Part shown: positions 17,145 through 30,147 of the stretch, piece by piece
Position numbering within the stretch: the first letter of the stretch is position 1
Layout: each line of letters begins with the position of its first letter
Source of the DNA: Bacillus hominis
GTDB lineage: Bacteria > Bacillota > Bacilli > Bacillales > Bacillaceae_G
Length of the DNA stretch: 46,211 nucleotides
Reading direction: 5' to 3'
NCBI RefSeq assembly: GCF_018332515.1
Contig: NZ_BOQD01000172.1
Span: 1-46,211 of the forward strand
Notes under the pieces: model-generated
Told to the model about the DNA's origin: nothing
The model's database searches: none
What the model saw: only the letters and a program-made list of their open reading frames with translations
Made by a program: the position numbers and the translations under genes

Positions 17145-18222
17145 TGATTACAACCCCCTTCGTATCAATTCTTCTTTCAGCAATGCGCTGATCCCCTTCT
17201 GAATCAATTAACGTAATCGGTTCATCTTTCACCGTAAATAAAGTTAAGTTTGCAATATCTCCTTCTTGAATACGACCAAGCTCTGGTTTTTTCAGCCACT
17301 CTGCCGCATTTTTCGTCACCGCATCAATTACCTCTTCTAGCGGATAACCTAAGTAAAGGAATTTCGAAAGAACGTGAGCCATACTATACACTGGACCGTG
17401 TATACGATTCTTCCGGTAAATATCTGTACTAATTGTATTAAAGGCAATACCATGACGCTTCGCTGCTTCTGCTACTTTAAAAGAAAAACTAGCATTACCG
17501 TGACCAACATCTAAATAAACACCGCGATTCACTGCATCTAGTAACACAGGTAGCGGTTTGCCTTCTTCATCAAATAAATTATTTTCTTTCCCGTTTAAGT
17601 AATGTGTAATCACATCATCTTTTTCTAAAAGAGGTACAACTTCCTCAATGCGAGGAGGCGCTGAACCGATATGTACCATAATCGGTAATGATGTTTCACG
17701 AGATAAAGAGCGCGCCACATGAAGTGGTTCAATTCCACTATCACAAACGACACTCTTACTCATTCTCGCTTTTAAACCAACGATTACATCTTTATACTTT
17801 TCTACTGCTTCTATTACTTTCTCTTTATCTATCCATTCCATATTGGATAATTCATCAATTCGTTTTAATCCAATTCGAGAAATATTTAAAAAGGCAAATA
17901 GATTTGTCTTTGCCTGCTCTCTACTTAAAACTAAATCTGCAATACGATCAGCACCACAGCTACCCGCATCAACAATTGTCGTTACCCCTTGCTTAACGCC
18001 AATTTCATCAACCTCATCGCCATACGGATCAAACTCTGGAAAAGCATGAACGTGCAAATCAATCCAACCACTCGATACGTAAGTACCTGAGTAATCAAGA
18101 ACCTTTCCACCCTCGCCAGTACCAGCTTTCGTCACCTGTGCGATTTTATTATTTTCAACTACAATGTCAATCTCTTCCCCGTTCACACGTTTCACATTAC
18201 GTAGTACGAATCGTTCTGTCAT
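17122..18222 (-). CDS. Amidohydrolase/deacetylase-family metallohydrolase
   Basis: Amidohydrolase-superfamily enzyme of 366 residues. Metal-site motifs in order: HxH in IDLHVHAFP (about 55-58), a probable carbamylated Lys in VGLKARMS (about 152), His in IMVHIGSAPP, His in DVGHGNAS and Asp in ISTDIYRK. It is the first gene of the operon. Relatives such as E. faecalis EF0837 and Atu3266 remove acetyl groups. Next to DgaE the likely role is deacetylation of an N-acetyl amino-sugar acid, giving the amine that DgaE deaminates (inference). Dihydroorotase-type activity is less likely. Confidence 0.8.
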   Translation of the reverse strand: MTERFVLRNVKRVNGEEIDIVVENNKIAQVTKAGTGEGGKVLDYSGTYVSSGWIDLHVHAFPEFDPYGDEVDEIGVKQGVTTIVDAGSCGADRIADLVLSREQAKTNLFAFLNISRIGLKRIDELSNMEWIDKEKVIEAVEKYKDVIVGLKARMSKSVVCDSGIEPLHVARSLSRETSLPIMVHIGSAPPRIEEVVPLLEKDDVITHYLNGKENNLFDEEGKPLPVLLDAVNRGVYLDVGHGNASFSFKVAEAAKRHGIAFNTISTDIYRKNRIHGPVYSMAHVLSKFLYLGYPLEEVIDAVTKNAAEWLKKPELGRIQEGDIANLTLFTVKDEPITLIDSEGDQRIAERRIDTKGVVINGLFIEC

Positions 18223-18254
18223 TGTATTTCCACCCTTTTCTATAAGAAGCCATA

Positions 18255-18269
18255 AGAATACGCTTACAT
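18255..18269 (-). promoter_or_regulatory. CcpA cre site upstream of the dga-like operon
   Basis: Minus strand ATGTAAGCGTATTCT fits every position of the degenerate cre consensus WTGNAANCGNWNNCW. It lies 33 bases upstream of the first gene, downstream of or overlapping the probable start of transcription, which suggests catabolite repression by CcpA. Confidence 0.6.
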
Positions 18270-18361
18270 TAAAGTTTCATTTTATATCTCTTTCACACGT
18301 TTAGCGTAACACAAAAAAAGAGAGAAGTAAATATAACGTTATAATGTTTAAAAGTAATTAA

Positions 18362-18386
18362 AAAGCTATCTACTTCAGATAGCTTT
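18362..18386 (-). terminator. Terminator of vanY
   Basis: AAAGCTATCT (18362-18371) pairs with AGATAGCTTT (18377-18386); a T-run follows on the minus strand, just after the vanY-like stop. Confidence 0.8.
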
Positions 18387-18391
18387 CTTCT

Positions 18392-19252
18392 CTATTCCTG
18401 AACCGTCACAATAACCCCATCCATATTGTTCCCTGAAATTTCATACTGCTTATTTGCTGGAACACTCACTTTCATATTCCCTAAAACTTTATAATAAGAA
18501 ACCGTGTATTTCTTACCTTCTACTTCAGTTGAAATCTCTTTTTCCTCTTTTAAAAACTCTAAATATTCCTCTAGTGTGAAATTCTTTTTTTGCATAATAG
18601 CACTATGAGGTAAGCCGACATAACGAATGTGCCACGGCTCATATTGAATGCCTGTAATGTTACTTTTATTTTTCGGATAACGTAAAACAAATCCGTGCTT
18701 CCATACATTATCTTCAATCCATTTTCCTTCAGGCGCTTTCTCCATTTTCTTTTGAGTAGACCCAACGTCCAGTGATAATCCTAAATTATGTTCACTATAT
18801 CCTGCTGGAAGTGCATAGTCAGAGCCCATTTTTTCATATAGCTGTCTTTGCTCTTGGAAATCTCTATAGCCACTACTAATCAAAAAATGGTTAACACTTT
18901 CTTTTCCAGCCGCATCGACAACGTTCAAAAACTTTTTTACAACATCCTTTGATAAGCGCAGATTTCTATCAAATATTACATAGCCTCTCACTAATTCACT
19001 ATTATGATTTACATTTATAATATCAGACCTAATACTATCTTTTTTTACTGGATAATCTTTGTTAACTAATAATAAATCGCCCTTATAAATTTGTTCCTTC
19101 GTAATCTCTTTCTTCTCGGTGTTTGCCGCCTTTACTAGCTCATCTTTTCCGACAATTTTAACGTTGATTTCCTTTTGAAATAACGGTGATATATAAAAGC
19201 CTACACATACTGTGCATGCTGTAAAAAGAGAAATAAATACCCACTTTTTCAT
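18392..19252 (-). CDS. vanY: VanY-type D-alanyl-D-alanine carboxypeptidase
   Basis: M15B peptidase of 286 residues with an N-terminal signal/anchor segment (4-24). Zinc and catalytic residues are all visible: H155 and D162 in SEHNLGLSLDVG, E205 and H208 in EPWHIRYVG, with substrate-site SSGYRDFQEQ (126-135). The family cuts the terminal D-Ala from peptidoglycan stem peptides outside the membrane, which in van clusters lowers glycopeptide binding. The 82-base gap to the VanS-like gene and the same orientation suggest control by that system. No vanH, ligase or vanX genes are present, so glycopeptide resistance is not implied. Confidence 0.88.
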   Translation of the reverse strand: MKKWVFISLFTACTVCVGFYISPLFQKEINVKIVGKDELVKAANTEKKEITKEQIYKGDLLLVNKDYPVKKDSIRSDIINVNHNSELVRGYVIFDRNLRLSKDVVKKFLNVVDAAGKESVNHFLISSGYRDFQEQRQLYEKMGSDYALPAGYSEHNLGLSLDVGSTQKKMEKAPEGKWIEDNVWKHGFVLRYPKNKSNITGIQYEPWHIRYVGLPHSAIMQKKNFTLEEYLEFLKEEKEISTEVEGKKYTVSYYKVLGNMKVSVPANKQYEISGNNMDGVIVTVQE

Positions 19253-19334
19253 TTCTAGTTCCTCCTTAACGTAACTTACGTATAGAATAGAAAAAACTAT
19301 TAAAATAAAAGGTGGGGTAAAGTTTAAATTTTTA

Positions 19335-20441
19335 TTAAATTGTTAAGCTCTCTTCTTTTGGCAACCTCACTTCAAATATCGTTCTAATTACATTACTTTC
19401 AGCAGTGATTGTCCCATTATGCTGCTCGACAATATTTTTAGCGATAAATAGTCCAAGACCTGTTCCGCCTCGGTTCTCGGTTCTCGCTTTATCACCTGTA
19501 TAAAACATATCAAAAAGATAAGGTAAATCTTCTTCTGGAATGCTATCTCCATAATTCATAATTTGTACGACAACTTCTCCATTATCAACATACCCATTCA
19601 TATCAACAAATTGCCCATCATATCCGTAACGAACGGCATTTGTTAACAAGTTTTCAAATACTCTAGCTAACAATTTCCCATCACCGTGCATCGGTAAATG
19701 AGGATCCACATTCAATCTAGCTTCTAAATGATGTTTTTCTAATAACGGATACAATTCCTCCTCTAACTGTATAAGCAACTCACTTATATCAATCGGTTTT
19801 TTATCCAGCTTTAGCATGCCATAATTCATACGTGTAATTTCAAATAGCTCATCTATTAAGCTTTCGAGCCTTTGCGATTTCGTAAAGGCAATCGTAGAAA
19901 AATGTTTAATTTGTTCCTTCGTCAAATTCTCATCTTTAAGAATTAAATCTAAATATCCTAACACGGATGTTAATGGTGTTCTTAAATCATGAGCTAAATT
20001 CACAACGAGCTGATCTTTACTACTTTCAGCAAAGTCTCCTCGTTCCACTGCTTCTTTTAATTTTTCACTCGCAACATTTATTTCACGTGCGATATTTCCA
20101 AACTCATCATTTGATGAGACTTGAACTTGATTTGTAAAATCTCCGTTCGCCAAATGATGAATCCCGTTTGAAATCTCATCAAAATATTTTAAATACGGCC
20201 TAGTAAGGAAGAAGAAAAACATAATAGACAGAGGGATGAAAATAATTAAAAAGAAATTAATATCCCCAATTTGTCTTACCATTGAACGAAATTGAGCTAA
20301 AGGATCCTCATAACGAACTACTAATTTATAATAGATCCGTAATCCTTCATAAATTAAATACGTTACGCCAGCAGCTAGTATCATACTTAACGCAAATAGC
20401 ATAACCATCTTCGAACGAAAGCTTCTCATCTTTTTAGCCAT
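19335..20441 (-). CDS. vanS: VanS-like sensor histidine kinase
   Basis: Sensor kinase of 368 residues: membrane helices at about 11-31 and 62-80 around a short outer loop, HAMP-like linker (81-135), HisKA box NLAHDLRTPLTSVLGYL with phospho-acceptor H151, N-box NLLTNAVRYGY, and ATP lid GGTGLGLFIAKNIVEQH. The loop is only about 30 residues, so any ligand is probably sensed in or at the membrane. Overlaps the response regulator gene by eight bases. Confidence 0.85.
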   Translation of the reverse strand: MAKKMRSFRSKMVMLFALSMILAAGVTYLIYEGLRIYYKLVVRYEDPLAQFRSMVRQIGDINFFLIIFIPLSIMFFFFLTRPYLKYFDEISNGIHHLANGDFTNQVQVSSNDEFGNIAREINVASEKLKEAVERGDFAESSKDQLVVNLAHDLRTPLTSVLGYLDLILKDENLTKEQIKHFSTIAFTKSQRLESLIDELFEITRMNYGMLKLDKKPIDISELLIQLEEELYPLLEKHHLEARLNVDPHLPMHGDGKLLARVFENLLTNAVRYGYDGQFVDMNGYVDNGEVVVQIMNYGDSIPEEDLPYLFDMFYTGDKARTENRGGTGLGLFIAKNIVEQHNGTITAESNVIRTIFEVRLPKEESLTI

Positions 20442-21132
20442 TGAAAGTATACCCTACTCCCCATACCGTTTTTATTAACTTATTCTTTCTTTTATCTTCT
20501 CCAAGTTTTTTCCGCAACGTACGAATATGTACCATAACTGTATTTCCACTTTCGTAATACCCTTCAGCCCATACTTGCTGAAAAATATTTTCCACACTGT
20601 ACACTTTCTTCGGGTGACTTGCTAATAAATATAAAATATCGAATTCTTTTGGTGTTAACTCAATTTGCTCACCATACACATCTACCGTTCTGCGCTCAGG
20701 ATCAATGGCGACTCCGCCTATTTCTAAAGCAGATTTATTCTCTGCTACTTTCGGTTGATTTAACGTAAGAAAACGGCGTAGTTGTGCATTTACACGCGCA
20801 ACTAATTCAATTGGTGTGAAAGGCTTCGTCATATAATCATCCGCACCTAGTACTAGGCCTGTCACCTTATCGAAATCAGATGTTTTCGCGCTTAAGAAAA
20901 TGATTGGCATATGATATTTCGCACGAATTTGACGCGTCACCTCATAACCATCCATTTTCGGCATCATAATATCTAAAACCACTAAGTCGATTGGCTGCGT
21001 TTGAATAATATGCATGGCTTCTTCTCCATCAGCTGCTTTAACGACGTGGTAACCCTCTTTTTCTAAATGTATCTCAATTAAGTCAGCAATTTCTGCCTCA
21101 TCATCCGCTATTAAAATTGAAATGCGCTTCAT
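20434..21132 (-). CDS. vanR: VanR-like OmpR-family response regulator
   Basis: Response regulator of 232 residues with D10/D11, phospho-acceptor D54 (VVLDIMMPKMDGY), the switch SAK near 83 and K~104 (TKPF), and a winged-helix output domain ending IKTVWGVGYTF. It is first in a vanR-vanS-vanY unit read on the minus strand. Typical targets are its own promoter and the vanY region (inference). AT-rich leader at 21133-21200 without a clear strong promoter. Confidence 0.87.
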   Translation of the reverse strand: MKRISILIADDEAEIADLIEIHLEKEGYHVVKAADGEEAMHIIQTQPIDLVVLDIMMPKMDGYEVTRQIRAKYHMPIIFLSAKTSDFDKVTGLVLGADDYMTKPFTPIELVARVNAQLRRFLTLNQPKVAENKSALEIGGVAIDPERRTVDVYGEQIELTPKEFDILYLLASHPKKVYSVENIFQQVWAEGYYESGNTVMVHIRTLRKKLGEDKRKNKLIKTVWGVGYTFNG

Positions 21133-21204
21133 TTTAGTCCCCCTACTTCATTCCGTTTTCATACGCTCGATTTTAAACTAGTCTATCCAATTTGTACAAT
21201 AAGA

Positions 21205-21230
21205 AAAGGCTACTCATAAGAGTAACCTTT
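21205..21230 (-). terminator. Terminator of the men operon
   Basis: AAAGGCTACTC (21205-21215) pairs with GAGTAACCTTT (21220-21230) with one G-T pair and a four-base loop; T-rich downstream on the minus strand. It follows the menC stop closely. Confidence 0.75.
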
Positions 21231-21236
21231 GTTATT

Positions 21237-22343
21237 TCATCTTTCAAACACAATCCGCTGCTTCGTTATTTCTTCCAATCTTCCGCGGTCAACTTCATAC
21301 TCAGCATCAACACTTTGCGATACAATCACTTTCCCGCCCTCAAGCGTCACTTCCGGTGAAATAATATCCTTCTCCCAATGTCGACTAGAAGCAGATATAT
21401 CGCCAGGAATCGTAAAGTTCGGCAATGAAGCGAGCGCAACGTTTTGTGCCCGTGATATCCCCATCTCTACCATACCACCACACCAAACTGGTATGGTATG
21501 CTCCATACAATAATTATGGATTTGCACCGATTCTGTTAATCCGCCGACTCGCCCTGGTTTAATATTAACGATGCGGCAACTACCAAGCGTAATCGCCACA
21601 CGTGCATCTTCTAAACTATGGATACTTTCATCTAAACAAATCGGCGTTTCAATTTTCTTTTGCAACTCTGCATGATCAAGAAAATCGTAATCCGCTAGCG
21701 GTTGTTCAATCATCATTAATTGGAATTCATCTAGGCGTTTCAGACTCTCCGTATCCGCTAATGTATACGCTGAATTTGCATCAGCCATTAACGGGATATG
21801 TGGAAACTCTTTACGAATTTCTTTCAATAATTCGTAATCATGCTCTGGCTTTATTTTCACTTTAAAACGCTCGTATCCTTCTTCTACGTACTTCTCGATT
21901 TGTTTTAGCATAACCGGAATTGTATTAATCCCGATCACAACGCCGACTTCAATTTCAGACCTAGTTCCGCCAAGCAGTGTCGCAAGTGAGCTCTTTTCAC
22001 GCTTCGCATATAAGTCCCAAACAGCCCCTTCAATTCCCGCCTTTGCCATTCGGTTTCTCTTTATATGCTGGAACAAAGATGGTACTTCATTAGGGTGAGA
22101 AATTTCAGCTTTCAATAAATCAGGTATTAAAAAATCCTGAAGTACATGCAGCGCTGTCTTCACCGTTTCTTCCGTATACCATGGCTCAGAAAAAGCAACG
22201 ACTTCACCAAATCCAATGTACCCGTCCGTATCTTCTAATTCAATGACAATACTCTCACGCTTTTCATAAGTTCCGTAGCTTGCAGCAAACGGGATTACGA
22301 GTGGCATTTCCGTTATATAAAGTGTTGCCTTTTTTATCTCCAC
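21237..22343 (-). CDS. menC: o-Succinylbenzoate synthase MenC
   Basis: Enolase-superfamily enzyme of 368 residues. Catalytic and metal residues appear as KVKIKPEHD (the KxK pair near 161-163), LMADANSAY (Asp near 189), MIEQPLA (Glu) and ICLDESI (Asp near 239), with WCGGMVEMG late in the barrel. It dehydrates SHCHC to o-succinylbenzoate in menaquinone synthesis. The start is GTG at 22343, directly after the menE stop, with GGAG in the last menE codons. Similar proteins can racemise N-acyl amino acids; the operon settles the menaquinone role. Confidence 0.93.
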   Translation of the reverse strand: MEIKKATLYITEMPLVIPFAASYGTYEKRESIVIELEDTDGYIGFGEVVAFSEPWYTEETVKTALHVLQDFLIPDLLKAEISHPNEVPSLFQHIKRNRMAKAGIEGAVWDLYAKREKSSLATLLGGTRSEIEVGVVIGINTIPVMLKQIEKYVEEGYERFKVKIKPEHDYELLKEIRKEFPHIPLMADANSAYTLADTESLKRLDEFQLMMIEQPLADYDFLDHAELQKKIETPICLDESIHSLEDARVAITLGSCRIVNIKPGRVGGLTESVQIHNYCMEHTIPVWCGGMVEMGISRAQNVALASLPNFTIPGDISASSRHWEKDIISPEVTLEGGKVIVSQSVDAEYEVDRGRLEEITKQRIVFER

Positions 22344-23789
22344 TTACATCTCCTCCAGTAATTGTCTTAACTCTCGTCTTAACAATTTTTTCGAAGCGTT
22401 TCGTGGTAATTCCTCTAAGAAACACGCTTTCTTCGGCACTTTATATTTCGCTAATTTCTCCTCGCAAAAATGAAGAATTTCTTCTTCTGTTACCTCTCCA
22501 CTTTTCACAACAAAAGCAGCTGGTACTTGCCCCCAATTTTCGTCCTTCATACCGACAACACCAGCTTCCACTACCGCCGGATGAGAGAGTAACACTTCTT
22601 CAATTTGAGCTGGGTATATATTTTCTCCTCCAGAAATAATTAAATCACTGCGGCGATCTAATACGTATAAAAATCCTTCTTCATCTAAATAACCGAGGTC
22701 ACCAGTATGCAGCCATCCATTTTGAATTGTCTCTCGCGTCGCATCTTCACGATTAAAGTAGCCACCTGTTACGTTCGGTCCTTTTACAACAATTTCTCCT
22801 TCAGCACGTGGCTGCACTACTACACCATCTTTTTCAATACGAAGCTGACATTGAAAGAGCGGCTTTCCAGCTGATCCTACTTTCGTTAACATATAATCTG
22901 CGGATAACGTACAAATTTGCGAAGACGTTTCTGTCATACCGTACGTTTGATACACAGGAATTCCTTTTTCTACACACGTTTCTAATAACGGTTTCGGTGC
23001 TGGACCTCCGCCAAGTAACATGCATCGTAAAGAAGATGGATATGTTTCATCTCCAAGTCGTTCTAATAAATCCGTTAACATTTTTGATACGACAGAAATA
23101 ATCGTAACGCCCCTCGTTTGAAGTGCTTTATGGATAAATTCAGCATCATATTTCGGAACGAGTAAAATGCGCATACCGTACATAATATTTTTCATTAAAA
23201 GAGATAAACCGCCAACGTGGAACATCGGCATACAAGCTAACCAGCAATCATCATCACGAAGCCCTAAATTAAGCGAAGAACCGACTGCACTTGCCCAATG
23301 ATTTCCGTACGTCAAAATAACGCCTTTCGGTTTTCCTGTCGTCCCAGACGTATAAATGATTGTTATCGCTTCTTCTAAAGAGAATTCTTCTTGTATAGAT
23401 GCTTCCGCCTTCGGTCCATTCATCACTTCAGCAAATGAATATACAGGAACATCTTGAGCCTCAAACTCTTGATCCGTCACTAAACAAACAACTTCAGCAT
23501 CATTCATTTGCCAAAGTAGCTCTTCTCTTGAAAGACGCGTATTTAAAAGAACAGCTACTGCCCCTATGTAAGATAGGGCGTGAATAACTGTAATCATCTC
23601 CATACCATTTTTCATCAGAACAGCCACCTTTTGCGCCCGCTTCACTCCTACATGCGAAAGTTGTTCACAAACAGATACTACTTTTCCATGCAGCTGCATA
23701 AAAGTAACTTTCTCCTCCTCAATTTCAATTGCAGTGCGATCAGGTGTTAAAAATGCACGTTGCATTAACCAGTTAGGCATCGTCTCCAT
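22344..23789 (-). CDS. menE: o-Succinylbenzoate-CoA ligase MenE
   Basis: Adenylate-forming enzyme of 481 residues. ATP motif [11 protein letters not shown] (about 146-156), [21 protein letters not shown] and the hinge [16 protein letters not shown] are present, with the C-terminal catalytic Lys in [11 protein letters not shown]. It activates o-succinylbenzoate with CoA for MenB. ATG at 23789 is preferred over GTG at 23792 because AAGGAG is spaced eight bases from it. A hairpin and an intergenic repeat separate it from menB upstream, but orientation and pathway keep it in the operon. Confidence 0.94.
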   Translation of the reverse strand: METMPNWLMQRAFLTPDRTAIEIEEEKVTFMQLHGKVVSVCEQLSHVGVKRAQKVAVLMKNGMEMITVIHALSYIGAVAVLLNTRLSREELLWQMNDAEVVCLVTDQEFEAQDVPVYSFAEVMNGPKAEASIQEEFSLEEAITIIYTSGTTGKPKGVILTYGNHWASAVGSSLNLGLRDDDCWLACMPMFHVGGLSLLMKNIMYGMRILLVPKYDAEFIHKALQTRGVTIISVVSKMLTDLLERLGDETYPSSLRCMLLGGGPAPKPLLETCVEKGIPVYQTYGMTETSSQICTLSADYMLTKVGSAGKPLFQCQLRIEKDGVVVQPRAEGEIVVKGPNVTGGYFNREDATRETIQNGWLHTGDLGYLDEEGFLYVLDRRSDLIISGGENIYPAQIEEVLLSHPAVVEAGVVGMKDENWGQVPAAFVVKSGEVTEEEILHFCEEKLAKYKVPKKACFLEELPRNASKKLLRRELRQLLEEM

Positions 23790-23813
23790 CACTCATTCTC
23801 CTTTCATGAAAGA

Positions 23814-23842
23814 AAGAGACTTGATATGATATCAAGTCTCTT
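23814..23842. other. Perfect hairpin between menB and menE
   Basis: AAGAGACTTGATA (23814-23826) pairs over 13 bases with 23830-23842; loop TGA. A pyrimidine-rich run follows on the minus strand, so it could act as a partial terminator or a stabilising RNA stem ahead of menE-menC. Confidence 0.5.
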
Positions 23843-23878
23843 AGTTGTTTTGTTTCCGGTTTGATCTTTGGTTGCAAC

Positions 23879-24036
23879 TCACATTGTGGGCGAGCCGCTT
23901 CCGCTTTTGATCACATCTAGCTACAGCAGCTAGAATGTTCGGTGGCTTCACTTCTTCCTACGAGGCAAAAAGCGCCTCTACGTCAGAAGCTCCATCCCCC
24001 TCACATTCTGAACGAGCCGCTTCCGCTTTTGATCAC
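23879..24036. repeat. Bacillaceae-type intergenic repeat with 36-base direct ends
   Basis: Two 36-base copies (23879-23914 and 24001-24036), 33 of 36 identical, start TCACATT and end CGCTTCCGCTTTTGATCAC. Between them are small palindromes, CTAGCT/AGCTAG at 23917-23933 and GAGGC/GCCTC around 23961. The style (GATCAAAAGCGGAAGCGGCTCG read on the minus strand in two parts) resembles a family of dispersed intergenic repeats in Bacillaceae; this is from memory. The right copy supplies the menB stop codon. Confidence 0.55.
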
Positions 24037-24851
24037 GGGAAACGAGGGAATTGACCGAAGTCCGGAGTGCGTTTTTCTTTGAACGCGTCGCGGCCTTCTT
24101 TTGCTTCGTCAGTTGTGTAGTACAATAACGTTGCGTCTCCAGCTAGTTGTTGAATACCAGCTAGACCGTCTGTGTCTGCGTTGAATGCAGCTTTTAGGAA
24201 ACGAAGTGCCATTGGGCTGTTTGCTAAAATTTCTTGTGCCCATTGTACTGTTTCTGCTTCAAGCTCTTCTAATGGTACTACTGTGTTTACTAAGCCCATA
24301 TCAAGCGCTTCTTGCGCGTTGTATTGACGGCATAGGTACCAAATTTCACGAGCTTTCTTGTGGCCTACCATACGAGCTAAGTAACCAGCTCCGTATCCAC
24401 CGTCAAAGCTTCCTACTTTAGGACCTGTTTGTCCGAATACAGCGTTGTCTGCAGCGATTGTTAAGTCACATACGATATGAAGTACGTGTCCTCCACCGAT
24501 TGCATAACCTGCTACCATTGCGATAACTGGTTTAGGAATTGCGCGAATTAGACGTTGTAAGTCTAATACGTTTAGACGTGGGATTTGGTCGTCACCTACA
24601 TATCCACCATGACCGCGAACTTTTTGGTCGCCGCCAGAACAGAATGCACGTCCACCTTCACCTGTTAAAATGATAACGCCAACATTTGCATCATCACGAG
24701 CGTGTGCAAAAGCATTGATTAACTCCATTACCGTTTTTGGACGGAATGCGTTATGTACTTCAGGGCGGTTAATCGAAATCTTTGCGATACCATTGTATGT
24801 TGAATAAATAATATCTTCGTAATTGCCTTCTGTTACCCATTCAATAGCCAT
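24033..24851 (-). CDS. menB: 1,4-Dihydroxy-2-naphthoyl-CoA synthase MenB
   Basis: Crotonase-fold enzyme of 272 residues, the usual length. It shows [17 protein letters not shown], the oxyanion stretch [11 protein letters not shown], the MenB-specific [16 protein letters not shown] and [15 protein letters not shown], and the C-terminus [15 protein letters not shown]. It closes the ring of OSB-CoA. The stop codon TGA is part of the repeat at 23879-24036, so its 3' end abuts an inserted or expanded element, but the protein end is canonical. Confidence 0.96.
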   Translation of the reverse strand: MAIEWVTEGNYEDIIYSTYNGIAKISINRPEVHNAFRPKTVMELINAFAHARDDANVGVIILTGEGGRAFCSGGDQKVRGHGGYVGDDQIPRLNVLDLQRLIRAIPKPVIAMVAGYAIGGGHVLHIVCDLTIAADNAVFGQTGPKVGSFDGGYGAGYLARMVGHKKAREIWYLCRQYNAQEALDMGLVNTVVPLEELEAETVQWAQEILANSPMALRFLKAAFNADTDGLAGIQQLAGDATLLYYTTDEAKEGRDAFKEKRTPDFGQFPRFP

Positions 24852-24920
24852 TACTATTACCTCCTTGTATATTTCTGATCTCCTCTATAAGTTTGGCTTC
24901 CTTCTTAGATGAAAAAAGCA

Positions 24921-28875
<3,955 letters not shown>

Positions 28876-28925
28876 AATTGTCTCCCCCCTATGGGCGAAA
28901 AATAGTCATAATTACGCTTGATTTT

Positions 28926-28955
28926 AAGATACACCTCAAAGGAAAGGCCTGTCAA
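28926..28955 (-). promoter_or_regulatory. menF promoter
   Basis: Minus strand TTGACA (28950-28955), 18-base spacer, TATCTT (28926-28931). Its -35 lies in the left arm of an 11-base inverted repeat shared with the menA promoter. Confidence 0.55.
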
Positions 28956-29008
28956 CGTTTAGCATTTCTGAGAAATTCACCTTCTCTTCCTAGAAAATAA
29001 ACGTTGAC
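28951..29008. promoter_or_regulatory. Inverted repeat joining the menF and menA promoters
   Basis: GTCAACGTTTA (28951-28961) and TAAACGTTGAC (28998-29008) are perfect inverted copies. Each arm overlaps most of a -35 element, pointing outward. A regulator binding both arms could control the two men transcripts together (inference). Confidence 0.5.
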
Positions 29009-29032
29009 ACTAAATGATGCTTTTTCTACACT
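29004..29032 (+). promoter_or_regulatory. menA promoter
   Basis: TTGACA (29004-29009), 17-base spacer, TACACT (29027-29032), a good sigma-A promoter 38 bases upstream of the start codon. Confidence 0.65.
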
Positions 29033-29069
29033 TAATTGTGTACAATATGTGACCTAAGGAGGATTCAAC

Positions 29070-30023
29070 ATGGAAATGAACGTCGAAACGAATTCCTCTC
29101 CTACAGCGCAAAAGCCAAGTAAACAAACAGGCTGGCGCATTTGGTGGAGTTTATTACGTCCCCATACATTAACAGCAGCTTTCGTTCCTGTTTTCATCGG
29201 AACAGCTTATGCAATGCAGGTCGGGGGTATAAATCAAATACATCTTCCTCTTTTCTTTATGATGCTTCTTGCTTGCCTTCTCATTCAAGCAGCAACGAAC
29301 ATGTTTAACGAATACTTTGATTATAAAAGAGGACTCGATCATGAAGGTTCAGTTGGAATTGGCGGCGCTATCGTCCGCGATGGCATTCAGCCAAAAACAG
29401 TGCTTAACTTAGCATTCGGATTTTTAGGCATCGCAACGCTATTAGGTGTTTATATTTGTATGAACTCTAGCTGGTGGCTTGCTGCAATCGGTCTTGTTTG
29501 TATGGCCGTTGCCTACCTTTACACAGGTGGCCCAATTCCAATTGCGTATACACCATTTGGAGAACTTACAGCAGGATTATTTATGGGTGTCATTATTATT
29601 GGTATTTCATTCTTTATTCAAACAGGAACAGTAACATCGGAAGTAATTTTATTATCTATTCCAAGCTCCATTTTAATTGGTGCGATTTTACTATCTAACA
29701 ATATTCGTGACTTAGATGGCGATAAAGAAAATGGTCGTAAAACGCTAGCAATTCTCGTTGGACGCGAAAGAGCCGTTGGTGTTCTCGCTTCTATGTTTAT
29801 CGTTGCCTACATTTGGACAATCGCTTTAATTATCGTTAACATCGTATCACCATGGATGCTTATCGTATTTTTAAGTGCTCCGAAAGCATTTAAAGCAACG
29901 AAGGGCTTTATCGGCAAAAGCATTCCAATGGAAATGGTACCTGCGATGATTTCAACAGCAAAAACAAATACAATTTTCGGTCTCCTAATGGGAATCGGAT
30001 TATTACTTGGATATTTCCTATAA
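29070..30023 (+). CDS. menA: 1,4-Dihydroxy-2-naphthoate polyprenyltransferase MenA
   Basis: UbiA-family membrane enzyme of 317 residues with eight or nine helices. The first Asp-rich motif is seen as NMFNEYFDYKRGLD (near 88-101) and the second as NNIRDLDGDKENGRKT (near 210). It joins the prenyl chain to DHNA with loss of CO2, giving demethylmenaquinone. Strong site AAGGAGG before the ATG. Divergent from menF, so the whole membrane step and the soluble pathway share one control region. Confidence 0.94.
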   Translation: MEMNVETNSSPTAQKPSKQTGWRIWWSLLRPHTLTAAFVPVFIGTAYAMQVGGINQIHLPLFFMMLLACLLIQAATNMFNEYFDYKRGLDHEGSVGIGGAIVRDGIQPKTVLNLAFGFLGIATLLGVYICMNSSWWLAAIGLVCMAVAYLYTGGPIPIAYTPFGELTAGLFMGVIIIGISFFIQTGTVTSEVILLSIPSSILIGAILLSNNIRDLDGDKENGRKTLAILVGRERAVGVLASMFIVAYIWTIALIIVNIVSPWMLIVFLSAPKAFKATKGFIGKSIPMEMVPAMISTAKTNTIFGLLMGIGLLLGYFL

Positions 30024-30024
30024 G

Positions 30025-30048
30025 AAAGAGCTGCTTATGCAGCTCTTT
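30025..30048 (+). terminator. Terminator of menA
   Basis: AAAGAGCTGC (30025-30034) pairs with GCAGCTCTTT (30039-30048), followed by more T. Confidence 0.85.
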
Positions 30049-30147
30049 TTTCATGTACTAACTTCTCAGCCGAAATTCACCTCATAATTCCCACCCCCAA
30101 CGCTCATACTATGTAAAGAAACTGAATTGTAGGAAGGTGGACGACCT

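Noticed and set aside
18392-21132. A glycopeptide resistance cluster
   Set aside because: Only VanR, VanS and VanY types are present; there is no vanH, D-Ala-D-Lac or D-Ser ligase, or vanX gene in the window.
30030-30147. A sporulation sigma promoter for yteA (CATACTA at about 30107)
   Set aside because: The -10-like sequence lacks a matching -35 at the right spacing, so it cannot be supported.
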